From Arbacia lixula (lineage: Eukaryota > Echinodermata > Echinoidea > Arbacioida > Arbaciidae), in contig OZ022576.1 in the NCBI GenBank assembly GCA_963669155.1, positions 7,976,448 to 8,040,447 of the forward strand: a DNA stretch of 64,000 bases. The letters are read 5' to 3'. Within the stretch, counting starts at the first letter, position 1, and each line of letters begins with the position of its first letter. A program made the position numbers and the translations under genes. Below the pieces are notes generated by a model. That model had not been told where the DNA came from. It did not search any database and saw only the letters and a program-made list of their open reading frames with translations. This document shows, in pieces, positions 10,788 to 20,283 of the stretch.

Positions 10788-13700
10788 CTGAAGGTAGAAA
10801 GAAGACGCTATAATAGAATACTCACATTAACATCTTTCAAGTAGTTAAGTGTCCTTTTGCTACAAGCTTTTGTAATTTATCACTCCTTCAACCAAAAATA
10901 ATTATTCAAAGTACACAATGTCTACAGTTTGATTGTACAATTTGTTGTTACATTTTTGGTAAAACTAACAATTGTAGGTTCTTTGTTTCATGCCCTGAAA
11001 GAAACAGGAGAGAAATATATCAAGACACTCTTTTCAATGTTGTTTGCTTCCTACAAACTCAATTATTCTGATAGTTCTTTACCTGGTTCTAGAGTTTTTG
11101 ACACTTAATGACAACATTGACTAAACCAATATAAATCTTATTCTATCATCAGCCCTTTGTGTTCACATTAACTCTTGCCACAGAAATTGTGTGTAAAACT
11201 TGTGAAAAAAAAATCACATATGTGTCACACAAAGAGGTAAGGAAACAACACATATGTAAGGTGCTCACCAACGCCATGAAAGTTCCTTGGGCTCATGGAC
11301 AGGGCCATTTGTATTGCCTGCTTGTAGTAGTCCTTCCCACGAGAAGGAAGTTTGAGAACCTATAGGGAACAAATCAAACAAACAATCAGTAAGCTTACAG
11401 CAATGTCCTCATAATATGTAAAAATACGAAGAAGAATAATTGCAAATTTTTTTTCAATGATAGTATTTTCCTAGTACAAAGCTTAATTCCAAGCACTTGA
11501 GTGCCACTCTGGCTTTAGCTAAGCAGCTGTATTTGGTGCTACCAGGAATAAGAAGAAAAAAAAAATCCCCATACAATGGTAGAGCCATATCTACATGAAG
11601 TGAAATTAGTATTGCGGAACATGGGTAGTCGTAAAATTTAAAGCCAGAGAGTGATATATTTTCATCATTTTTGTCATGATAAATTAATCACTATTTCACC
11701 ACAATTTGTGTTATCATCATTAGGTGAGACAAGGAGGATTTTAAACTTTACTGAGATGATGTTTTGATATCAGCTAAACATAAATTAGCATTTGTAAATC
11801 AGGGGCTGTTTTCATGAAACATTATTAGCCTAATACTAAAAATGCATGTGGCTGAATGCACTCTTGTAACTAAGGTTAGGGTTTCATAAATATGGCTCCT
11901 GGACTTGATTTCCTAGACTTTAAAGGGATAGTTCACCCTGAAATAAATTTCGTTTTAATAAAAACAAAAACATAAAAGAAACCTATTAATGTAGGTTTGA
12001 TGAAATTTTACTAAAATCTTTGATGGATTTTTGTCAAACCTTCACTATATGCTTTTACTGAAACCAATTTAATTTTAGGGGGCACAATCCCTTTAAAGCA
12101 TATATGTGTATGTCTTGAGGATAGTCTCTTGCATATGCTGACCCCTGGCTTAGTGAAGAAGTTTAAGAGGCAACAGAGACAATTCCCATTGCATCGAACA
12201 GGTAGACCATCTGACATATTGTTTGCTTCTATACACTTTGTTTACTAACTGGACTTAAAAAAAACTATAATAAATGGCCGGTATTTAATCAAATACTCAA
12301 AGCAGAAATCCAAGTAATTCAATTGTATTTTGGCTAGAGTAAAATACTAAGTCAAATAGGTATTCAATACACAAAATGGGTAGTATGTTACCTTTGATTG
12401 CAACAGTTTTTAAATGCAGAAAAAAAAATTGTTTTGAAACATGTATGAGTCAATATATGCGCCAACATTTTACGTATTGAAATCAGTACGTGTGCTGATT
12501 TTAACTTTAGATGCAGATGTCACAGTGGCTAAGTATTTTAGCTTAAGACAGCCTTGCAAAAGTAAAATGCCTTAATGTGATCAAAACATGACTTTTTTTT
12601 ACTCAGCCAAGCCAAATACTAAGTAAATTTTATTCTGACTCCCAGGTATTTAATTGTATACCGGCCCAGATACTTACTTTTCCATAGACTCTTCCTATTC
12701 TGCTGTAGGCGATGGCTTCTTGTTCCAGATCCTTGTCTCTGCAGAGAAGTGCGGCCTCCTTATACTGGTCTATGACCGTCCACACCATATCAGTATTCAT
12801 AGACTCTGCCTCTTTCAGGTTAGTTTCCAAGAGGTTATCTCCTATAACAGGTGTGCACATTGGATAGAATGATACGTTATGTAAGTTACGTAGTTATGGC
12901 GAAACTTCAATAGAATGACAAGGTATATAAGTAAATTAAGTACATGTATGGCAAGACTAGCAAGTAACTACAAGACATAAGTTGAAGACAGCATATATCA
13001 TTCGTTTATCTAGTATGCAACTTGGATAGAATGACAAGGTATATAAGTTAGGTAAGTAGGTAAGTTTACATACACCCAGGAAATTCAAAGAAAAGTAGAC
13101 ACTTGCCAAACATCATAAAATTTACTGCATCTTAATATATTTGTGCTATCATGACAGATTTTATATAAAACAATTGAGTATGTCATGCCCCTTCACCACA
13201 TTGATTTGTCATCAGGAGCTGAAAAATATTTAGGTGTTAGTTTGTCCCCAAAAATCTTCATATTTTAGACAAATGAAAAATAAAAACTTGACAAAAACAT
13301 TTCATATTTGTGCTAGTTTCTTCTCAACACAAACATTTGAGATTACACTTCTTTGTTCAAAAAACATAATCAATTATTTAATCACAATGGCATCCTAATC
13401 ATGTGAACGAGCTTAATACCCTCTTTCATTTGATACCAAATTTCTCACGGTAGTATACATGTATATCTCTGAAGATATAGTAAATTTTGCAATGTTTGGC
13501 ACGTGAACAAATTTCACCATGGGTGTATGTAAAGTTTTGGCCTCAATTAACTGTAAGTACCGGTATGGCAAAACTAGTAACAGCAAGACATAAGTTGAAG
13601 ACATGATGAATTATTCTTATCTCTCGTATGCAAATTGGATAGAATGACAGGGTATATAATGTTGAGGAAGTATGGCAAAACATGTAACATGATATCATCC

Positions 13701-16033
13701 ATCATTCTTATTTCTACCCTGCAAGTTGGAAACAATGACAAGGTGTATAACTTAGGTATTTTCCACATATTACCCTCCTAAAGGGCCTCCCTTGACACAA
13801 TTTTGCCACTGGACAAGACGCTATCTCCTCGCACAAATCCAATTACCAGGTCCTGATCTATTACACAGTCTGTAGTGGCCTAAAGAATCCATATGCATAT
13901 TATTTGTAGTCTCCCCCCCCCCCCCCCCACCTCTCTAAAAAATATAACAAATAATAACCCCCATGACAAAAATCCTCAGGGACTCAAGTTGGGGGCCTAC
14001 CTGTTGTTCTTGCCATGCTTGACTCTGCAACACATGTGTGTAGGTATACATCTTCTACGAGGACCCGGACCTCTGCATTGATGTAGTGGTCACCTTCGCT
14101 CAACCGCTCAGCTTCTTGGAGAGGGAAGTATGACTCCTTCATGTACCTTCACACACAAAACAGGAAAAAGGAGAGTCTTGTTGGCAGTTTTAGAGTTCAG
14201 TGACCTTTGACCTCTGATAGAAATTGTAAGTGCAAGCAAGCCATAAAGAAACCCACAACAAGGAATGCCATACTAGACCTGATGTACACAAATATGGCAG
14301 ACTAGACACTGAACCTACGATCAGTGTGCCCCTGAGCTAGTCAGACCACCAGGTTGTCTGCTGTTATCCTGACAGCATTCAGTGTACCAACAGCAAGGAA
14401 ATAAACATCAGAGACAGTATGCATTGATCAGCCAGACCGTTCACACATTACTTTGCCATGATCTACTACAGATAAAGGCAACATCTTAATACACCATTCA
14501 GAAATGTGCAACACATTCTCTAGCAAGTTTTGGTTCACTGGCAGATAGGTATTCCACTGTAAAGACAGTTACTAGCATGGAAAGTGTGCAACCCACAGGT
14601 TACTACAGATCTACCAATTACTGTAATCAAATTCAAAATTCTCCTTGTCACACACAAGACACTTAAGGGAGAGGGTCTGGCCTACGTAATGGATATGGTC
14701 ATTCTATATTACCCAAAGTGTACCCTCCGATCTTCAGATAAAACTCTTCTTGTCACCCCCAAAGCATCGACAAACTTTTAAGGAGACCATGCCTTCTGCG
14801 TGGTAGCAGCACAACTCTAGAATGCTCTTTTACGGCAGATCAACAGGTTGACATTTCTGTATTATGTCAAGTGGTTGCAATAATTGTAAAATAAAAAAAA
14901 TATGGCTGTTTGCCAATACCATACAACCTCGACAGATGCACTCATTTGAGCAGAAATAAAATGTGTGACTGAAACACTAACTTAAAACAAGCTTTGAAGT
15001 CACTGCGTTGCCATGCCGCCAGGCCCTCGTGGAAGATCAAGGTGGCGTACTGGAGGAAGCCATTGGCCTTGAGACGGCAGTCTGGGATGCTTGCGAGAGC
15101 TTCACTGAAACCAGCTATCCTCTCTGGTGGCGAGATAGTGAGGGAAGGAAGGAGAGCAAGTTGTATTGATGAACATACCAAATGGACAGTAATGAACCAT
15201 ATCTGTCTTTGGAAACCGTTATGTGGCAGGAAATATGCTGCTCTGTGAGATTTCTGTGAAATGATCCACAAGTGGATTGCTTGTCATCAGCTGTTGTAGT
15301 TTACATGTTGTCATGGCTTTTCGTTTGGATGTTTTCATACAAAGAAACATGTTTTTTGCTATATTTTCACTCTCTTCCTTTGTGTTCTTTCTCTTGCTCT
15401 TGTTTCTTCCTTTTCACCTACAGTGTACTTCATTTTATCCTTTGTATTGTCGCTCTTCTTCCTTCTGTTTCTCATACTCGTTTCCTTCCTCTCTATACTC
15501 AAAACTGAATTTATTCTTTTCCAGATTAAATCACATTAATATCAGCTCAAATCTTTGATCATGTTGAAATACATATTACATAACATGGCACTCACCATTA
15601 GTTTCCAGTGTTGCCAGCCAGTCAGTTGCCTCTGTTAGGCACTTCTCCCAGCTGCCTTCCAGCTTGCTTCCCCACTGAGAGTTCTTGCAGAATCGTTTCA
15701 GGTACGCCAAGCAGAAGTGCTTCAGGGCCTGCATGAAGTGCCTCTGAATGACAGCAGTGTTGGAGGACGATTCCGCCTCCACATGGACCCCAGCTAGTCT
15801 CCATGACGCCATAGCGATGTTTTTCATCGCCGAAACCTCCTCCTCCTCTGAGTCAGCGCAGGACATGGCATTTTGGTAGCAGGTGAGGGCGCTGTCCAGT
15901 CGGGTGATGCGCACGGTAGGGCCAAAGTTGTCTGATGCCGACTTGTAGAAGAGGTTCCCACGCTCTCGCTGATTGCTGGACCAGGTGATACCGGTAATGG
16001 CTGATGCTGTCATGTCTGGCTCAGGGTTGGTAG
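10405..16033 (-). CDS. Gene A: TPR-type protein with C-terminal J-domain-like module (six exons seen, 5' end missing)
   Basis: Six exons join in frame with GT..AG introns: 16033-15596, 15123-14982, 14146-14001, 12841-12678, 11359-11269 and 10787-10405, giving about 454 codons. The middle has helix pairs of TPR style (for example EAIAYSRIGRVYGK and FHEGLAAWQRSDFKACFKY). The last exon has a Lys/Glu-rich coiled region, then helix-HPD-helix (KKMLVKAISHYHPDKV, then WFYFSGEITKILNNRY), as in the HPD centre of J-domains that stimulate Hsp70. The usual Gly/Phe region is absent. A role as a soluble Hsp70 co-chaperone or scaffold is an inference. The first exon(s), 5' of 16033, were not found. Paralogue gene B (59630-63301) has the same first and last intron phases. 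Introns contain a TTAA-flanked MITE and a local repeat family. Confidence 0.75.
11269..11359 (-). CDS. Gene A exon e
   Basis: Acceptor CCCTATAG, donor GTTG|GTGAGC. Short 91-bp exon encoding LPSRGKDYYKQAIQMALSMS followed by PRNFHG; in frame with both neighbours. Confidence 0.75.
11920..12096. mobile_element. TTAA-flanked MITE (piggyBac-like ends) in gene A intron
   Basis: TTAA at 11920-11923 and 12093-12096 bound 169 bp with inverted ends AGGGATAGTTC and GGCACAATCCCT. The TTAA duplications and AGGG start fit non-autonomous piggyBac-type elements. The same AGGGATAGTTCACCCTGAA end reappears inverted near 31065-31092. Confidence 0.55.
12678..12841 (-). CDS. Gene A exon d
   Basis: Acceptor TGTTATAG, donor AAA|GTAAGTA. 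Encodes NLLETNLKEAESMNTDMVW and the TPR-like helix pair QYKEAALLCRDKDLEQEAIA followed by YSRIGRVYGK. Confidence 0.8.
12880..13770 (-). repeat. Local ~110-bp repeat units in gene A intron
   Basis: At least three imperfect copies share the blocks AAGACATAAGTTGAAGACA, TTGGATAGAATGACA and GGTATATAAGT (for example near 12975-13050, 13585-13660 and 13665-13760). They are separated by unrelated AT-rich sequence. No coding content. Confidence 0.55.
13912..13930. repeat. Poly-C run
   Basis: About eighteen C in a row just before exon c of gene A on the sense strand map. Similar runs occur at about 33148-33172, 46605-46630, 50266-50284, 55492-55512 and 60414-60436. Confidence 0.9.
14001..14146 (-). CDS. 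Gene A exon c
   Basis: Acceptor GTGAAG, donor ACAACAG|GTAGG. Encodes YMKESYFPLQEAERLSEGD and EVRVLVEDVYLHTCVAESS. Frame is open throughout and joins exon b and exon d without a shift. Confidence 0.75.
14982..15123 (-). CDS. Gene A exon b
   Basis: Acceptor CGCCACCAG, donor AA|GTTAGTG. Encodes SEALASIPDCRLKANG and LIFHEGLAAWQRSDFKACFK, a helix-turn-helix of TPR type. Phases match both neighbours. Confidence 0.75.
15596..16033 (-). CDS. Gene A exon a (first exon found)
   Basis: Acceptor TTCTGTCCAG before 16033, donor G|GTGAGTG after 15596. Begins with two bases of a split codon. Encodes helical TPR-like sequence with RERGNLFYKSA and AMKNIAMASWRLAGVHVEAE; the same block MASWRLAALYVE occurs in gene B. 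Confidence 0.75.
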
Positions 16034-16293
16034 CTGGACAGAAGAAGATGTAGCAGATGGGAGGGAGGGGGTATTAAAGGAGGAGATGGAGGGGGTAATA
16101 ATAAAAGGAGATGAACAGGGATGATAAGGGCAGGAAGAAGTCAAGTACAATGCCATGCTTCGACACATTTGAAAGATCAGGCACAGATCTAGCTTATTGC
16201 GAAGAGGGGGAGGGGGGGTGGGGTGGGGGGGAGGACCCCTTCTTTTACCTAGGGGTAAGAAACAACTATCAAGCGCACAGGCCATGTGCACTT

Positions 16294-16362
16294 TACCACC
16301 GACTGTCTGGATAATTTTAGCTTGCACAGTACAAGCTAAATTTATCCACACAGTCGGTGGTA
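16294..16362. repeat. 69-bp hairpin, 31-bp arms, 7-base loop
   Basis: Left arm 16294-16324 and right arm 16332-16362 are complementary at 29 of 31 positions (TACCACCGACTGTCTGG pairs with CCACACAGTCGGTGGTA, and so on). It lies upstream of gene A exon a. It could be a miniature foldback element or a small-RNA precursor; the sequence alone does not decide. Confidence 0.6.
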
Positions 16363-17240
16363 TAGAAGTGAAATGAGACTCCACATTTCTATTGTTCTCT
16401 CTATGAAGCTGCTGCCACACGATCATGTATGTTATTGTTAAAACACCTGAAGAGCACATGTTGAGAAGACATAACATTTCAGCGGTGTTGAGCATGGGTG
16501 CAAAGATGGTTGTTTCATATCCTTTCATAACACCTCCCTGATTGTACCAAGGATGATCAAATTACATGGAGTACAATCAGTCATTCAATGGATGCTGATT
16601 CATATACTGTCCTTTGACTCACAAAATGAAAAATTACACCGATTTTTCTCTTTGATCCCATATTCCATGCTGCATTCTATCTGGATGACTTTTCCTTGGA
16701 TTTGATACATAACAAAATAGGACATTCAGAAGGTTGGTAAATTTACCCACTCACTTTTTAAGATTTTAAAGACGGAGCTTCCCATTTTCAAAAGCAAAAA
16801 ACTCTGCAAGAATCAGCAGTATAACCTTACAATAATAATCTCACAATTAATATAGCTTCTTAAGCTGTTGGAAGAAATGAAAAACTATCCTTGTTTACGT
16901 CTGAACCCCAGCGACTCCAGCAAGCATAGTCTACATTCATAATCTATTGTCCCTCTTAGCGCACGCTGTGAGCATTACTTCCATTGAACACACACACTGG
17001 AAAGCAGACAAATGCGGACCATTGCGCAAAGCGGTCTCCGGCCTCTAGGCTTCAGGTTTTGGACGATCCGCCAAAACTTCCTCAAAATCTCCCAATTGCT
17101 ATAGATTTGCCTTATATCAGTTTCCAGTAGGCCTATACGTTCTATTATTGGGAGGGAAGTTCTCATACAGTATCTTCTTCCATTTTCTGTGGTTTTACAA
17201 AATCTCATTTGTTTGACCTTCAAATGGGATACTTACAATG

Positions 17241-17311
17241 TTCTCGCTGATTGCTGGACCAGGTGATACAAGGAAAGGCTGAAGCTGTCACGTCTGGCTT
17301 AGAGTTGGTAG
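17241..17311 (-). pseudogene. Partial duplicate of gene A exon a
   Basis: A 71-bp block repeats the start of exon a, including the acceptor (TCTCTCCAG) and the frame through TASAF..ITWSSNQRE. It then diverges into TGT AAG TAT CCC ATT TGA. The purine-rich sequence upstream of exon a is also repeated beside it. It is a truncated, probably unused, copy of the exon. Confidence 0.6.
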
Positions 17312-17319
17312 CTGGAGAG

Positions 17320-17900
17320 AAGATACGAAATGGAAAGCAGTGTAAAGAAGGAGATGGAGGAGGGGGTATATGAAAGGAGGTGAAGACGGGTGATAAGGAC
17401 GTGGAGGTGAGGAATGGTGAGATGAAGAGGTGGAATGATACTAAAGTAATGGCAGTGATGAATGCAAAGGAGAGGGTTATAAGAAGACAGAGGAGGGGGT
17501 GATGAAATTGTGGAAGGTGTTAAAGAGATGGATGGAGTGATAAGAAGGAGATAGAGGAGGTGATTTTACGAAGGAGATGGAGGAAAGCGTGATAAAGAGA
17601 AGACGGAGGAGGGGGTGATAAGGAATTGAGGAAGGAGGTGGTAAGGAACATAAGAGAGGATGTAAAGAGATGGAAGAGGAGGTGATAAGAAGATGGAGAA
17701 GATGTCAATAAGGATATGGAGAATGATAAGATGGGGTTGCAAGGAGATGAAGGAAGGAGCTAAATAAAGTGAAGATGGAGGAGATGGGTTGAGGACATGA
17801 AGGGGGGTGGGGGTGGGGAGTGGATGAAGGTAGTGAAAAGGAGGAGATGGTGGAGGGTGTGATATAAGTTGAAAGAGAGGAGACAAGACAAAAACAAAGA
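17320..17900 (+). repeat. Purine-rich (GGAGGxGRTGATAAGR) degenerate minisatellite
   Basis: About 580 bp of almost pure A/G with recurring GGAGATGGAGGAGG and GGTGATAAGRAG blocks. A shorter related stretch lies at 16040-16130 beside the true exon a, so the repeat seems to have been duplicated with the exon. Confidence 0.65.
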
Positions 17901-18475
17901 TTTGGTGGAGGAAGGTGCACAGCGGGGAACTAGAGCGGGTGATTGTTGAAACGTTGCGTTGAGGATATCAACATCCCTCCACATCAGTCATCACCTTGTG
18001 ACTCAAAATCAAGCAACCTTTTCACAATTAACATCCATTCATGGGTGTATTTCAGCAGGTTTCATACATTCCTTGGTATATACCAAACATTCACACACAG
18101 TTGATGTATAGCTCAACACTTGTTCCGTCATCAAACAAAGTTAATCCAAACTGTGCAAATCGCGAGCACGCGCCGCGCCGAATGCGTTCAGACAGTTAGC
18201 TACATCACGATCAGTGGTGTATCGTTTTGTTTGTTACTCTCTGTAGACATACTGATTACTGTTCCCACTTTAGTAACGACGTCTTAAACTCTTCAAAAAT
18301 TATTCCACTTGGAAGCAGATAGTGTACTATACTTTGAAGTAGCTATTAAACTCAATTTAGACAGATTAAGACGAGACAGCATGTTACCTAGTAAGAATGC
18401 CAGGCTTCAGATTCGCTCTCTCCCGTGCGATTTGTCCAGGCTCGAGCCTCATTCAGATGTGCGCTGTAGTGTGGT

Positions 18476-18503
18476 GGCTAGCCCATAGCTCTATGGGCTA
18501 GCC
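18476..18503. repeat. Near-perfect 28-bp palindrome
   Basis: GGCTAGCCCATAG, two bases, then its reverse complement. It sits in a GC-richer segment (18140-18540) upstream of gene A that could be a promoter region; that role is only a guess. Confidence 0.6.
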
Positions 18504-18559
18504 GCTAGCTACACGTGTGTGCACGCTACCAGCCAAGCAAGTAATCCATCAAAAGTGCG

Positions 18560-19950
18560 TGTTTATGTTTTGGTCGAGTGGGCTTTCCTCTAGTCTTTAC
18601 CAAGACCCTCTCGTTGTATAGTATCTCATTAAATATTCCAAGGATTATTACAAGACTAATAATTGAAACGATGCCACGAAACCTGCTTCAAAAAAAAAAT
18701 GACGTTGCGATGCATAAGTATCAGCTTGATTCGAGTGTAACATCTTTTTCATTATTTTCCACACAAAAAAAAAACATTTCAAGATTTTTTTTACAGCTAG
18801 CTAGTACCATTTCGATGGAGGCTACAGTATATACCAGTTCTGTGGATTTCTTTGAAACGATTCGTTTTTATGGGGAACCCTAAGCTTGTTCGAGGGTTGT
18901 CCAACTAGCAACACATGATAATCTAGAGTGCATTCCACGCTCTGACACTGAATCCCAGCTGAATTAAGTCACGCGTCAATGCGAATGCAGGATATCATGG
19001 GAATACATTATGAACATATGTATCAAAATAATGTATGAACAGTTTCATAGACGCTACTTATTTAGTTTCAATGGGGGGAAATTGCTAATCGGGCAAATCA
19101 GATCTAATTGGATATATAAAATTGGGATTAACCAATCGGGCCGGGTGCCCAGCACATTTTGTTAAAATCGTGAAACTGAGATTACCAATTTTCGACAAAA
19201 ATTGACATGCTTGCGAGAGTTATAGACCGTCTTGGGTCGGGAAGGATGGGGGTGGGGGGGGGGGGTGGGAGGGGAGGAAGGAGGTTACCCTCCTCGTTCC
19301 ACCCCCCCTTAGGATAAAAAAAAAATACCAGAAAGGACAAAAAAACAAAATCTGCCCCCGGGCCCACCTCCTACGCCGGGTTTTGATCACTCTCTATTCA
19401 AATATCCAACATAAATTATGTACCTGAAATATTGACTTTCACATCAAAAGCTTATTATGCATCCTAAATTTATTGCAAGATCAAGGGAACGGCTTCAAGC
19501 AATCGTTTTCCATCTACTGAATGAAACGTATCCAAGTAAGTAATGCAGACTGTTAGACTTATCGTTATTGATGCTAAAATGTATGATAATGTATCGCTAG
19601 TAATCCCTTTGTGCATGTTGTGTGCCAGAGAAAGCGGCGCTATGTGTGATTTGTCCTGTAGTTCCACTGAATACATGCACATGTGGCATGCAAATAGATG
19701 ATAAAAAGTGTGATAAATTATAGTACATTCAAGATGAAATATTTATGTATGTCCACTCGCAACAACAAGCGATACATTAACACTCAATATAATATAACAA
19801 CAGCAAAATGATAAACAAATAAACAGTGAGCGCCCATGGGGACCATATTCATTTGACTTATCATTTTCCTTCCATTACGTGTGTTTTCAAGCAATTGCGA
19901 ATATGACAAGATGCTGAGGAAAATCAACATGCCACATTAAGATGTAAAGA
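18560..19950. other. Intergenic, no gene recognised
   Basis: Contains a G-rich run near 19245-19275 and a C-rich run near 19302-19311 but no supported exon. Short open frames here have no recognisable content. Confidence 0.3.
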
Positions 19951-19955
19951 CTCAC

Positions 19956-20283
19956 CTTGATTAGGGACACCTTGCTTTATGTGGGCGTCCTGCTAAGGGG
20001 CATCCTGTTTCGGGACATCTCGTATAGGAACATGTCGTGCAGGGGCATCTTGAGTAGGGGCATCTAGTTTAGGGGCATCCTGTTTAAGAGCTTTAAGGGC
20101 ATCGGTCGTCTTTAGGGCATTCTGTTTAAGGACGTCTCGTTCAGGAATCGCTGGTTAAGGGTTAAGTGGCATGATAACGAGCATCGTTTTTAGGGACGTT
20201 CTGTTTAGGGGCACCTCGTTTAAGGGAGTACTGTGAAAGGGGGTGTCTTCTTTAATGGGCGTCTTCTTTAAGGGGTGTCTTCT
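19956..20283 (-). repeat. Degenerate ~15-bp tail repeat 3' of cold-shock gene copy 1, ending at a splice donor
   Basis: On the minus strand the unit TTAAAGAAGACACCCC repeats at the left of the block and decays to CCTAAACAGGATGCCCC-like units further on. The same kind of unit encodes the C-terminal DAPxxDAP tail of copy 2. The block ends with a consensus donor, CAAG|GTGAGT, at 19956/19955, and copy 2 ends its tail at the equivalent donor. In copy 1 the reading frame stops at 20284, before most of this tail. Confidence 0.55.

Noticed and set aside
15272-15558. Plus-strand hydrophobic frames of 78-93 codons
   Set aside because: Lie in the intron between gene A exons a and b, Leu/Phe/Ser-rich from CT-rich DNA; no supporting evidence.
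16010-16528. 172-codon minus-strand frame overlapping exon a upstream side
   Set aside because: Its C-terminal part runs through purine-rich repeat DNA and the hairpin; frame differs from gene A exon a.
17520-17984. Overlapping Ser/Pro/His-rich minus frames
   Set aside because: Translations of the GA-rich minisatellite; low complexity only.
18395-18460. Possible first coding exon of gene A (short Met frame ending at a GTAAC donor)
   Set aside because: Its phase would put a stop at the start of exon a, so it does not join.
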